A stretch of 64,000 nucleotides of DNA, from assembly GCA_008921705.1 (NCBI GenBank), contig VFFE01007568.1, positions 650,168-714,167 on the forward strand, written 5' to 3'. The translations under genes were made by a program, and so were the position numbers. The DNA is from Burhinus oedicnemus. Taxonomy: Eukaryota > Chordata > Aves > Charadriiformes > Burhinidae. This document shows, piece by piece, positions 49,544-62,649 of the stretch. Below the pieces are notes generated by a model. That model was not told the origin of the DNA, ran no database searches, and was given only the letters and a program-made list of their open reading frames with translations. Numbering within the stretch: position 1 is the stretch's first letter; each line of letters starts with the position of its first letter.

Positions 49544-51200
49544 GCCAAGATGTCTGCACCTTCCTCACATTTCTGGTCCTGCTTGGTCTGTGTCCATACA
49601 GTGACACAGAAGGGTAGCGATGTTTAAGCTAGGATTCACAGCCACATTTGTCAGATCTCATGAAAAAAGAAGAAAAAAAAGGAAAAGATGAGCTCAACAG
49701 TCTGCAGTAGGCCTGAAGTCCCTTTTGTAAAACTGGGCTGAGCAAAGTACTTGAGCACACGCTACCGGAACAGCCCTGGTGAGGATGGAGGAGACCACTG
49801 TGTCTGCTGAGCCCCTCTGTAACCTTCAAGCACCACCTCTTATGCTTCGTACTCCTCGCAGAGCTGAGCTAATAAGTGCATAAGCTCTCCCAATCTTTTT
49901 GCCAACCCTATTTAATGCACATACTGTTCCACCTCTAATAATTTTTGCTGCCATCTCTGTGGATCGAACAGCTGAATTATTAATATTTAAAGTAACCCCT
50001 ATTCTTATGTGGCTGCAAAACTGCATTATAAAGCAGATTCATTCTTATTCAAGTGATACTGATGCAATACTACAAGCCTCCTTCGTCATAAGCTCTGAGA
50101 TCAGTGGCCGGGGGTTCCTGGACAAGAAGGGCTGCCCTGGTTAGTGACAGTGTGAAGGATGCCAGGGAGCCACTCGTTATTTTTTCCCCTCACAAGGTGA
50201 ATTCATTGCTCTACATGTACAGTAGTTTTTAACTGCTGGCCTGCACGTGCTAAAGAGTCACGAACACTCCTGATAAGCCTCTGTTCAAAACCCAAAAAGG
50301 CCAGGAAGTGTTTTAATGTAATTACTCTCAGCTTTAAAAAAAGCACACAGAAGAAAGCAGGCATCTTGCTTCCATTCTCTCCTTCCATCTCTACTCAGCT
50401 GTTTTCCTTGGCTTGGAAAGAAATTTAACCACCCCCTATCTTAATTAGAGGAGGTTGAACAGCAGGTTGAGCCAGATGAAAGTGACTGAAATACTACTAG
50501 AGCTTCAGCCATTCTCCATTCTTAAATTTTTTTACATTCTTTCTCCTTTGCCACTGTCCTTTATTAAAAGCCTGTATTGATTTTTGTTATCTGTCCCCCT
50601 GCCTGCTCTCCCCCGGCGCTCAGATGCTTACAGTAATTCAAATAGACTTTCAGAAATGGCACTCTCAGCTCTGAAGGTTGTTTAAAAGGACACTGTCAAG
50701 ACTTTTCCTCCATTTATATTTTAAAAGCTTGCTATCTTAAAATTTGAAGATATTTTCTTTTGACGGGATTGATGTTTAGCCAAGCATAGGTCAGATTCAG
50801 ATTTCACTTATTACCTGGGCTGTAACTCAACTAGTATTTTTCCTTCATCAGAGAACTGCTACCAATATAAACATTCCTCACGCTGTAATATAATAAACTC
50901 AGGTCTTCTGCAGAAAAAGCTAAAAATAAAAAAAAAAGATTGTGGCATAACTTGCTGTTTTATTAGTTACAGGAATTGGTGCTGGAGTCCCTTTTTTTGA
51001 TTATTCCTTTGATATCAAGGTGCATGGAGAGAAAGGAAAAATCATCAGCAAAGTCAAGTTTTTGTTTCCTGCGCTTACCTAAACAAACCCACCTTTTTCT
51101 GTCAGTATTTATTTGGAAACTGTACCACATAACAAATCCCAACTGCAAACGACCTTCTCATTCCTCACTGTAGAGTATGAACCAGTTTACCAGTTTGCTG
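49544..51200. other. Intergenic, possibly more retroviral debris
   Basis: A 66-codon open frame on the minus strand (50,026-49,826) is unassigned. The rest is AT-rich with no gene seen. Confidence 0.4.
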
Positions 51201-51203
51201 GGT

Positions 51204-51322
51204 AAAAAACTGGCTGGATGGCTGGGCCCAAAGACCTGCTCTAGGTGTCCCTGCTCTGGCAGGGGGGTTGGGCTAGATGATCTCCAGAGGTCCCTTCCAA
51301 CCCATGATTCTGTGATTCTGTG
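51204..51322 (+). mobile_element. CR1 LINE 3'-end fragment, internally deleted
   Basis: It has AACTGGCTGGATGGCTGGGC, then a jump to the CR1 3' end (CTGCTCTAGGTG, GGCTAGATGATCTCCAGAGG, CCCTTCCAACC) and the tail ATTCTGTGATTCTGTG. Confidence 0.85.
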
Positions 51323-51965
51323 TTGGTCGACAGCCAGTTGAATATGAGCTGGTAGTGTGCCCAGGTGGCCAAGAAGGCATCCTGGCTTGTATGAGGAATA
51401 GGGTAGCAAGCAGGACTAGGGAAGTGATCATCCCCCGGCACTGGTGAAGCCCCACCTTGAGTCCTGTGTTCAGTTTTGGGCCCCTCACTACAAGAAACAC
51501 ATTGAGGTGCTGGAGCGTGTTCAGAGAAGAGCAATGAAGCTGGTGAAGGGTCTAGAGAACAAGTCTTATGAGGAGCGGCTGAGGGAACTGGGGTTGTTTA
51601 GTCTGGAGAAAAGGAGGCTGAGGGGAGACCGTATCGCTCTCTACAACTACCTGAAAGGGGGTTGTAGCAAAGTTGGTGTCAGTCTCTTCTCCCAAGTAAC
51701 AAGCAATAGGACAAGATGAAATAGCCTTGTGTTGTGCCAGGAAGGTTTAGATTGGATATTAGGAAAAATTTCTTCACCAAAAGTGTTATCAGGCATTGGA
51801 ACAGGCTGCCCAGGGAAATGGTTGAGTCACCATCCCTGGAGGTATTAAAAAGACTGTAGATGTAGTGCGGAGGGATGTGGTTTAGTGGTAATTTGGCAGT
51901 GTTAGGTTAATGGTTGGACCTGATGATCTTAAAGGTGTCTTCCAACCAAGATGATTCTATGAAAA
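51323..51965 (+). mobile_element. 5'-truncated CR1 LINE
   Basis: It starts at TTGGTCGACAGCC directly after the tail of the previous CR1. It encodes the C-terminal reverse-transcriptase region ([36 protein letters not shown]) with a stop at 51,717-51,719 and later lesions, then the 3' UTR and the tail GATGATTCTATGA. Confidence 0.9.
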
Positions 51966-54900
51966 TTGTTCTCAGGGAAAAAAAATAGGCAAAAAATTAA
52001 GTATTGTCTTTGAGACAGCCATGTCGAATGATACATCTTTCTCCTTTCTCATTTGTTTTTGTTTTGTTACCAGGGTAATCTTGCCCACAAAGAATGGTTC
52101 CTGACCAAGAGAAGCATATGGTAATGAGATAAGAGCCATCAATGGCTGCAGCAGAGTAGAAGGAAATTTAGAAGGAGATAACAAGATGAATAGGTTTTAC
52201 AGAACTGAACGTTGTGTGAAGGAAATGAAATTGAACTACAAAGCTTGCAGTATATGACCTCGTTATTCAAGTTTATCTACAACATACAAGACCAATTCCC
52301 CTCTTCTCCATACTCATGTTTTTCCACAGCATCCTATTTCTTTCTTCGGCGATCCAGTTGCTACTGCATATCTCAGCTCTTCTGCTGGGTCCTAAAAAAA
52401 CCCCACAAAATAACCGTAGCATAATTTCTTCTCTCTCCTCTCCTCCTTTTCCTTTCTGAATTTTTTCTCCCCACCATTTCAACAGTGCATTCATCAACCT
52501 GGCCCAGCAGCATGTAACAGGATTTTAACACTGGTGACAGATGTTTTCTCCCTGTCTGAGAGCACTGTGCTGCTGTGGGTTGGGAAGTGATGTCAGGCAC
52601 TGCTGACATGATTTGGAAGTATCTAGTGCCTTTACTAATGCCATTTGCACAACGATGGAGTCCCAAGTGTGCGAAAAAAGAGCTTGTGCACACTGCAGAG
52701 GTGACCTGTGCCAGCACAGTGATGCCGGACACCTTCAACCAGCTCTGGCTCAGCTGCACAGCACAGCTACACTCCCTGGCATGGCTTGGCGAGGGGCACA
52801 CGGGTACTGCCACCACAGTTGCCAGGGTGCCGTTGAGGATGGAGGTCCCCAGCGCTCCCCCTCCATTCTTGTTTCAACATAGGAACTGCCAGGCTTCCTC
52901 CCAAAGGGGATAAAGCAGCAAACATGCAGGGGTCTTCCATGCCTCCCAAGATAGGAAAAGAGAGAGGAAATAATTTTTTCTGAAAGTCCCTCAGCTATGC
53001 CCTCTGCCAGCCTTATGCTGGGGACATCTCTTCCACCTATCCAGCTGGGAGGTTTCTTCCTTTTGGGGTGCGGAGGATCAATGATGCACACTGTGCTTGA
53101 TCCCATTCAAAGTAATTTAAGTATCTTGGTAAGGTAGCAATGGGTTTGTACACTGGTCCTACCCTCTTTCAGCAAAGAGAAGAAAGATAGCATGAGTATC
53201 ATAAACATAGGCTTTAAGCAAAGCATAAGATTTGGAGCTAGTCTTTGGAGCTAGTCTGTACTTTTCTTTGTGACTCAAAAGATATAAACAGCAAACAAAT
53301 TGTAAACACCCCGAGCCCACTGACAGTGGACTGTGAATCAGGCTCAGGAAAACTAAGGGCTCTCCTTGCAGACTACTGACTTGGAATTGCTGCCAGAGAA
53401 AGAATGGTAACAAATAAGGTTTGAGGTGTTTGTGCTCTGGTCATCAGCTCTGTTGATGAAGAAGCTGCTACTAGTAACACACAGTCACGCCTCCAAAACC
53501 ACAAAATCCTTCAAAAGCGGCTGCTCTGCTGAAGCGGTGAAATCCTGTGTGCACATATGTCAAAGGGTAGCTTCTCCAGGCAGAAACATGCCCTGGGCAG
53601 AGAAACCCACTTTTGCTGTAAACACACAACCACAGCAAGTGTCTGTGACTTTGAACCAGCAATTACCCCCTCTGCCCCCTCCACTCCAAAAGAAATGAAC
53701 TTAAAGTGCTCACCGCTCAAAATCATGCAGGAATTGTCCCAAAGAACTTGTATTGATTTGTAATTTTCAGGCACAAAATGCTTTCCTCAGACAGCAGCAG
53801 AAAGTAAAAGAGAATCTGACCTAATACGGCTGTAAAGAAACCCAGGGGTATCTCGGATGAAGCCACAATTTTGGTCTTGGCTAAGAATCACAGACATGAA
53901 TTATATGGCAAGTAGTTGTGGACTCGCTCAGTTGTCTGTCCTAGAAAAAGAAATCATAGTCAAGTCAGTAAAAGAAACTGCTCTAGAGAAAGAAAGGACA
54001 ACCACAACAATTTTAACTAGCACTGCTTGGCAGGTTAGTTTGCTCGTGGAATGCTTCAAAGAGCCATTGAGTGTCCATCTCTGCATTTCTTCCTCCCACT
54101 GATGGGCTTATTTAAGATTTTGTTGCTTTTATGCCTGCTACTAAATCTTAAGGCACAAAGAGCACCATTAGGGTGCTAACATTTGAGCACAAATAAGGTG
54201 GTGGGGGTTTTTTAAGAACTTCACTTAGACATTGCTTTCATACAAATACTGTTCCTGCATATAGAGAACTTGTCTCCTTGCTGCTGTAGTTTGGCACTGA
54301 AGCACTATCATCACAGAGAACATCTTTGAAGTTATCCTTTTAAAGGGAACTGACTGGGAAGACTAGATAAAATCTGTTCTGCAGAGAAATCAACACGATT
54401 GTTGCAGCTCTTGCTTTTATAGACCTCAATTAATTCCTTTTTGAGTCTAGTCCTTTTGAACTTTACTTCAGTAAGAGGCCTTTTTGCCTCACAGTTTGAA
54501 GTAACCACAAAGATAATCTTTAAAATCACTTTTCTGCAGCTGAGAGACACTAAATTCCATTTTACTGGCTAGAATAACCTTATTCTAAATGCCATGAAAT
54601 TAAAGCTGATCCAATGTCTCAACAGTGGTATTTTACAACCAACATATTCTTTTCTCAAACACTCAGGAGCAACAACAACAGAAAAATATATCATGACAAA
54701 AACATTGTTAAGACAAAATAAAAATTTCATAGAGATTCACATATATGTTCATTCCCATGTATTAGCAAGGTAAAGTCTAGCAGACATGTGGAGATGAGAG
54801 ATATTAAGATTCAGGAGAACTGAGTTGCTTCCAGGTCTGACACAGACTTTCTGTTTAAAAAGGTCTTGTACCATTAAGTCTCATTTTCCCATCTATGACA

Positions 54901-56745
54901 AGGAGACAATACTAATTCCTTTGCTTGTCCCAGTCCCAAAGAGTTTATAAACTTTATTGGGAAGACAATCTCTTACACTATGCACAATGCCAAGTACCGG
55001 GGGGGTCTTCCAAGACTGGGAACCTACAAACACTAAGCTAATATAAATAAGAGATTATCACTGCAATGACTAACTTGCTATTAATTCAGCTGAAAGATTA
55101 CTCAGGCTAGTAAAGCAGCTATTCGGTTGGCTGTTCTGAAGTATTACGTGTTTTTTAGATGTTAACGGTAACAACTGTGCTAGTCTACAGTTTGCCTGAG
55201 TGACATAAGTGTTATTTAGTTCAATTCTTATTAAGCAGTTGAAAGTCAGTTGAGCAAACCTTTTCATTTTCTCATTTACTTTTGAGAGATGTTTACCTGG
55301 AGTTAACTCCAAATTAAGTCAACAAGGAGTTTACAAGTGAAAAGATACCACCAAGTGCTGATAGCTTCTAATATACGATGTCTTCCAGAACTAGCTTGGA
55401 GCTTCATTTCTACCTTAGACAGAGCTGAATGGGCCAGCTGGGAATTTAGCCAAAACCAGGGTGGGTCAGAGACAGGTGAAAAATTACAGGTTACTTAAAA
55501 GAAAATAAAGGTAACATGCGAAATCTTCAGATGCCTTAGAAACATTAGATGCTCACATAACCACTGCAGAGCTAGCACTGAAAAGCAGTTTCCTTGAGCA
55601 ACAACCAAACCCACCTGTTTACTCCTGTGAAGAAGTGTAATCAAACAGACATTTTCCTCGCTTTTCCGAGACACTATCTCTTATAAGCTTTTGAATTGCA
55701 GCAATGTATATGGTAAAAAATGAGAAAATAATACGCATTTTTTCACAGTATTGAAACTAAAACCATTCAGAGCTCTTTTAACAGCAATGACTTCCTTGTG
55801 GTTTCGGTCAGTTCCAGGGAAGACTGAGCAGGAATTTTCTGCACCCCTTCTTTGTTCTCCAGCGCAAAGCAGTACAGGGAGACGATAAACCCAGAGGTGT
55901 GCACATTTATAATTTTGGACCCATTTGGCATCTTCCTGCTAGGCCATTTACTCCGTGCCTGCTCCCGTTGCAGTACATGGAGGTGCGTGCCTTGGCTGAC
56001 TGCTGTAAGCAGAGCAGAGGGGGTCTAAGGGCCAGGCTAGGACTTCGGGGACTTTCCTAGAGGGTGACTTCAAAGAAGATGCTGGCTGCTTTTTTTCTTC
56101 TAAAGGGAATGGGTTCACAGGATGGGTTTGAGTGCCAGCCTGTGATCACCCATGCTTTCTAAGAGAAAATGAAGAGATTGTCCTTATCAGTTGGCTTTTA
56201 TGAATACTCTGCTGATACTACATTTGCTGCCAGGGTCACTTTTATGAAGAAGTTGGGACAGAAGCAACCGCAACTCAGATGCTGCCTCCTGCACATTTTT
56301 AGCTGTGGATAAACCCAACACAAACGCTTCTCCGTGTGCTCAATGAGGGAAAGGTCCTCATGGGCATGAGAGGCTGTGGAGGTGGGACCCAGCCTGTTCA
56401 GCTGCTGGCATGGCTGGCCACGGTGCCCTGTGTCAGAGCATCCTCAGGCACGGGCACAGGGAGCAAGGAAGAAACCAGCCAGGTTTTCTGGTAGAAACCT
56501 GCCTGTGTTTCATCAGAAATGATGTTTCCTGGAGGACATTTTTATTTCCACGAACTGGTACTCTCTGATCTGACAGAAAAAAAAAAAAAGCAGCTTTCTC
56601 AGAGCCGTTTGTGTAATTTTAACATCTCTGAATGGCATCTGAAATGCAGGGCTTTTAGTTCTAGTAAGCAGATATTGTTTTGGCTAGCTCAGGAGACTGT
56701 TCTGTAACTTCATCTTTGCTACTGAACTAGACGTTCCCTGAGTGG
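51966..56745. other. Intergenic, no gene seen
   Basis: Mixed sequence; frames around 52,570-53,110 are open on both strands and unassigned. Nothing else was recognised. Confidence 0.5.
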
Positions 56746-56749
56746 GAGG

Positions 56750-57150
56750 AACTGATATCTGAATTTCAAAGCAGTTAATAGTCTTACTTGCACTTTTGCA
56801 ATATTTGGAAAATTATAATTAACCAGCTTAGCTAATTTACGTTTTTAATATTTAAATGTTGCTTGTTACACAGAAGCTGATTGCTGTAGTAGCTTCATTC
56901 TGAAAGCTCATTAGAACTGCTAAAAGGTTTAAATACACACAGCTGAAGAAATACATGCATTTTTATAAGGCAGGTATTATGGCAGTACTTTGAATTTCAT
57001 TGGCCTGAACAAATACGCCAGCCTTCTGCAGGACTTTTTATTCAAGCTCATTTGCATTTGCTTGGAAAGGTACATTGCTGTTTTTCTGAGTGAAATACTT
57101 AAATGACATTAGCTAGCAGGATTTTTAGTTTTTTTCACTGTCATTAACCT
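56750..57150. promoter_or_regulatory. Candidate conserved non-coding element
   Basis: This unique AT-rich sequence is dense in TAATTA, CAATA and ATTTGCAT-type words (an octamer-like ATTTGCAT near 57,051) and has no open frame. Inferred from composition only. Confidence 0.3.
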
Positions 57151-57924
57151 TCTATTATGACAGAGCCGAGGAAAATCAGGCAGGGGCCCTTTTGTGCCGT
57201 GTGTGATTCACACAGGATGTAGATAGCACAGAGGCAGAAGGAGTGAGACTGGCATCTGCAATTTTCTTTTAAAACGTACCAATATTATTTAAGTACATTA
57301 TCTCTTTACTTAAGGATGTGTGCTTCTTTTCCTAAGCTGGAATTAAAGGAATTCCTGTGGGATGAGAAGGCCAAGTATTACCTGCTCATTGGAGAAGGTA
57401 ATGCAGATGAAAGGATAAGAAGGGATGACCAGAGAGGAAGGACGTGGCAGGGACATGCTGCTTGAGCTGGATGACGTGGTGTGACCTAACACGGGGCACG
57501 AGGACAAGCCAAAGGTCTGGAACAAAACAGCCTTTTGCTATTTTCACTCTTGTATTCCAGCCCGGTCCCAGCCAAACCAGGGGGCTGGATCACCCTGGCA
57601 GTAGGGCTTTGCTTTTTACACTCTTTTTACTAGCATGTGTGATAAAGCTGTTAGTACTGTGGTAACAGCGCACATTTTCCTTCCATTATTTCCACACACC
57701 CCCCTGTCATGTTCTCCCCTTTTGTGGTTATTCTTCCTGCTGTAGTAGCTCCCTTTTCCCAAAATGTAACGGATTCCTGTCCCTAAATATCACACAAGTG
57801 TGCAGAGTGCCAGATTGTGATTAGGACACCATCAGTGGGCACATCTGAATGTGTAAATACCCCTTTGTTGTTAGGGCTTTTCTGTCTGTTCAGCTATTTG
57901 GGAAAAACACCCAGAAGCCAAAAG
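57151..57924. other. Intergenic, no gene seen
   Basis: Nothing beyond short frames. Confidence 0.55.

Positions 57925-57925
<1 letters not shown>

Positions 57926-57978
<53 letters not shown>
57926..57978 (+). repeat. Compound (TA)18(CA)n microsatellite
   Basis: An uninterrupted TA run (36 nt) passes directly into about eight or nine CA units. Confidence 0.97.
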
Positions 57979-58460
57979 GCAGAATCCTCCAGTCAGCAGA
58001 TCTTATAAACGAACTGGCATAAACCGTGACTTGCTTCGTTCAGCACGATGGAGCACAGGGAAAGCCCAGCTCTCCTGGGCTCCTCACCACACTCCTCCTT
58101 TCCCTAACAGTGCCAAATTCCCGCTGCTGCCCCCTCGTCCCTTCCCCACCTCTCCCCAAACCTGACTTGGCCTCCTGCCTCTTGCCCTCTTCCCCTCACA
58201 CCTGGAATTTCTCTGGAGGCCCCAGTGCAGAGCCCGAGCTAATGAAGTGCTTATGAGGGTGGGATGCACTCTGCTGATAACTGCACACATCAGGACTTGC
58301 AGCTGCTGGTCCTAGGGTCCTTCAGGTGATACAACATAGGACTGAAAGGCAGAGCTCTGCTATTTACTGCATCCCCCAGTCCCACGTCAAGCTGAAACAA
58401 AGGGATGGGAGATGTCCTGCAGGCACCACATCCTTCTGCCCCTTTCCTGCCTTTTTGTCT
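57979..58460. other. Intergenic, C-rich in part, no gene seen
   Basis: A C/T-rich stretch (about 58,090-58,220) gives an open frame without recognisable domains. Confidence 0.5.
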
Positions 58461-59132
58461 GATATTAGTTCTGAGGAGAAGGATCTGGGGGTCCTGGTAA
58501 ATAGTAAATTATCCATGAGCCAGCAATGTGCCCTTGTCACCAGGAAGGCCAAGGGAACAGTGTGGCCAGTAGGTCGAGGGAGGTCATTCTCCCCCTCTAC
58601 TCGGCACTGGTGAGGCCACAACTGGAATACTGTGTCCAGTTCTGGGCTCCCCAGCTCAAGCGGGACAGGCAACTACTGGAGAGTCCAGCGTAGGGCAACA
58701 AAGATGATTGGGGGATTGGAGCACCTCCCTTGTGAGGAAAGGCTGAGAGAGCTGGGACTCTTTAGCCTGGAGAAGAGAAGGCTGAGGGGAGACCTTATTC
58801 TTGCTTAGAAGTATCTAAAGGGTGGGTTGAAGGAGGATGGAGCCAGACTCTTTTCAGTGGTTCCCAGTGACAGGACGAGGGGCAACGGGCACAAGCTGGA
58901 ACACAGGAAGTTCCATTCAAACCTAAGAAAAAACTTCTTTACGGTTAGGGTGACAGAGCACTGGACCAGGCTTCCCAGGGAGGTTGTGGAGTCCCCTTCT
59001 CTGGAGATTTTCAAGACCCATCTGGATGCAGTCCTGAGTAATGTGCTCTAGGCATTCCTGTGTCAGCAGGGGAGTTGGACTAGATGATCTCTAGAGATCT
59101 CTTCCAAGTCTGAAAATTCCATGATTCTGTGA
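58461..59132 (+). mobile_element. 5'-truncated CR1 LINE
   Basis: It begins in [20 protein letters not shown] and has frameshifts in the middle. It then keeps the C-terminal frame 58,827-59,051 ([20 protein letters not shown] through [15 protein letters not shown]) to its natural stop, and ends ATGATCTCTAGAG, CTTCC, ATTCCATGATTCTGTGA. This C-terminal frame is the best-preserved CR1 coding stretch in the window. Confidence 0.93.
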
Positions 59133-61757
59133 TTAAAGCTTTGATACTTATTCGTCTGATCTTTTTTGAGACTAGTAAACTTCATCACCTGAAACCATCA
59201 GCTTCATTTTCAGAAGAAAATCCCCGAGGTTACTGCAAGCTCTAAGCACAAGAGAGATCCCAAAATGACGGTTCCTCTTTCTAGTTCTCAAGGGAGGCAG
59301 CCAGCTGTATGACAGTCCTGTCAACCAGCATCTTTCAGAGAAGGTAAAGGCAATTATTTTTTTCCTTTCTCCTAATTTAATGTGAGAACCAAGTACCTAC
59401 TGAGAGCAGGAAGAACTTGGGAGGAAGCATCCAGTGCAGAAGCTCTGGTCAGGGGAGAACAGCGATGCTGCATGAGGCAGTGCCATAGACCCCACAAAAG
59501 ATGGGAAATCCAGAACTGGATGGAAACAGCCAGGGCCCCAGGCTAGCAGATTGTCCATCTCAGGAGAGCTGTACTGAAAAGCAAATAGATTTGCAGAAGG
59601 TCATCAAGGACTGCCGTACTGCCTTCACTCATGAGGGGATCTAGATGAGCTCGCTGTTGGGCTGAGCCATGTCCACCCTAGGTGTGCCCACTGCTGGCCA
59701 GCCTTACTGGAAAATGTGGTGCTGGAAGGTAGGAGACGAGGAGGAAGGGAGGTGGAAGAAACCTGACCCACACATTTTGCAGGCAGGTGCTCTCTTCTGG
59801 CCAGTTTAGTTGGGAGCTTGTCTTTCCTCCGCTCGGAGGAGACAGCCCACCATCAGACTCCCCCATAGAGCCAGAAAGCAGTCAGCCTCTCATACTTTCC
59901 AGTTCCCTGACAAGAAGGACAGACTCCTCAGGGGTCAAGCAACTATACCACACCATTGCTGCTTGACTTCCACACCTGGGACTCTACAGTTTCACCGCTC
60001 CTTTGGATTAGGAGGAAACAAAAGCTTTCAGTCCCTACTGTGCAGCTAAGGGGCCCGTTTCTCAGGTTCCTCATACCTTCTTCTTTCCTCTCTCTTTTCC
60101 CTAGCTGGGAAGAGATGAAACGCAGTGGGGCTCGACACCACCCTGCTGCTTCTACCCCAGTTAGCTGGGTGCAGCCAGGTCAACCATAGGCACAAACGCT
60201 GCATCCTAGCTCTGGATGGCAGCCTGCTTGTGGCAGGTGGGTGGGTTGTGATCCCCAGGTCCTCCCAGGTCCCCCCAGGTTCCCAGCTCTGTAAGACCAT
60301 TGCAGAGGGCCTGTGTTGGATCAGGACCCATCTGACAAGGCATCCGAAGAGAAAGGGAGTTTCCATTCATTTCTCTAAACTGCTCATCACAGCCGCTGCA
60401 ACACTGCTGCCGGGCTTCAGCAAGCTGTCCATCACCCACATGGATCGCAAAGCTGGAATGGGGTCCGGAGAAAGTAGCTGGGACGAATTTTGTCTTTCCC
60501 GACTGGCTCCCAAGGGTGCTGTTCAGCACAGGAATGGAATACCCAGCTCCTGCTTGCTGGCCACGGCACTGCGCAGGCAAAGTCATGGCCGCGTGGGGAC
60601 CCTCACAAGCAATTCTGCATGTGTGCACGGAAAGCAGACACACTCTCCTTCTCACAGTGCTCAAGTAGCATGTAATAACTGCTTAAACCAATGGCACTTA
60701 CTTGCAGTCCTAATGATTCCCTTCCTCCTCTCCTGCTCTGGTGTGAAGAAGATCAAGTTACTCATCGGGGGCTCTCAGTACTTCCCACACCGAAACCTTT
60801 CCCACCGAAGAGCTCTCACAGCTAGCCAGAGACATGCTGCTACCTTCCTCCCTTTAAATTTTTTGGGGAACCAGGCAGGGGGTGAAGCCTCTTGATGGGC
60901 TGCTTGGGTGGGAGTTTTACTGCAGTGGAAATAGGTACCATGGGATCAAAGAGGCATAAACCTTCATAAAAAAAAAAAAAAACAAACCAAAAACAACACT
61001 GCAAGAAGTACTGTTGAAAAACCCAGGGCTGCTGACAGCCAAACTCATATTTTCCGATAGCCAAAAAGATCTAAGGACAAAGCCTTGGTCCAGTGGAAAG
61101 GGGGGATTTCCATTGATCTCAAAGGCACCAAGGTTTCAATAAAAGTTGGGGTTTTTGATGCTTACTAACCTAAATTCAGTTTCTAAATATTTTGGAGGCA
61201 CTCACAGAAGTACAAGCCAAACATGAGGAAATCTATCTCTGCCCTCAGTTTGTGACAAAGCATTACAGGAAAAGGGGCCTTCATGTTAAGTAACAGAAAA
61301 AATATAATAAAAAGGGGGATTTTCACCAAAAGCTGCACGGTAGCGTGACTACAGCCTAAAGTATGTGAAAATACCAGAATGCAGTAATCAAACCCATGGA
61401 GATCTGGGGGGAAATCTCTTTCAGAGTCTCAGTAACTGAATAAAGAAGAGAATTTAAAAACAGTATTCACTGCATCTGTTCCCTGTCACATGCCCTCCAC
61501 AAACAGCCTTTTACTAAATTACAGGCATAGTTAATCTATTAAGCATAACAAGAAAGAAACAGTAATATCATCATGTTTCCCCTTCTAGGATACTAATTGC
61601 CTGTCATTTTTTTCTCATTATAAAGGTCATTTCATTGTTTGTCTTGATGCTATTGGGAGGGGCTTGAGGGGGAGGGGGGGATCCCAAGCCGGAGGCAAGC
61701 AAAAAGCTCTGCTTTGAGTTTTGCAGAGAGGGACTGACATCTTTTACAGGAGGGAGA
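59133..61757. other. Intergenic, long unassigned open frame at 60,125-60,895
   Basis: The + strand is stop-free for 256 codons, but the first ATG is at 60,440, leaving 151 codons. No domain, signal peptide or splice context is recognised, and the antisense strand is also open. A 16-base A run lies at about 60,967-60,982. Confidence 0.4.
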
Positions 61758-61788
61758 GTGTGTGTGTGTGTGTGTGTGTGTATGTGTC
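61758..61788 (+). repeat. (GT)n microsatellite
   Basis: About 12 GT units followed by TATGTGTC. Confidence 0.95.
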
Positions 61789-62649
61789 TGGAAAACCTCA
61801 CCGCTCACGTGCAATCTGGTGCAGCTTGGCAAACGGCGAATGCGGTGCCCACGCTTCTTCTGTGCAAATGGTGTTAATTCCTGTGGACATCCCTCACCAT
61901 TAAAAGTGTGGCAGCTGATAAGCAGCAACGTTTATATGAGATAAATCGCGGTAATGCTTTCAAAATAAACTCGAGAAACCTGGACCGGCACCAAGAGCAG
62001 AGCCATTCTGTGCTTGGAGGTGGAAAGCAAAAGGTCTGACCCTACAGAAGTAATTACTTGCATGGCTGTTGCATCGCAGCATTCCCTGGTTTTATTGCTT
62101 TTGTGTTTCTCTTCACAAATAGCCTGTGGGTTATACATCTGAAAATACAGTCCTGCCAAACGAAGCAGGGGAAATAATAGGAGCAGCTAGTGTCCGGCTC
62201 AGCTACCTGCCAACTGTTTTGGCAGGAGTGGTGGTGGGGTTTTTTGCTGCTTTAATTTTTATCATCACCATTGATGAGTTAAGTTTGGTGAGGAGAGCGG
62301 TATGGCAGGGGAAAAAAAAAGAGGGAAGGTGAAAGGCGGGAGAGATGAGGGCAGGAAGGGGCAGGTTGGAGTGATGCTGAGGCGAGAGGAGGGGAGGGAG
62401 AGGCTGGCAGCCAAAAGCCGTGCAACTCCGAGGACGAAAGCAGGGCCAGCTTGTTTGAGGAGATGTCACCGAGAGGAGGGGTTTGGGAACGTAATTTATG
62501 AGTCCTGCTGCTAGAGATTCCTCTTTGTCATTTGCTCCTCCGTGTGTTGCGCATACCAAACACTTCCCCCACAAAGGTGGATAAACTGCCTTAATGCTAC
62601 GGAGATCAAGATGCTGCACCTCCTGCTTCACCTCTGCTGCTTCAAAAAG
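61789..62649. other. Intergenic, no gene seen
   Basis: Purine-rich + strand at 62,290-62,410 (GGGAAGG, GAGAGG words). The open frames on both strands are unassigned. Confidence 0.5.
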
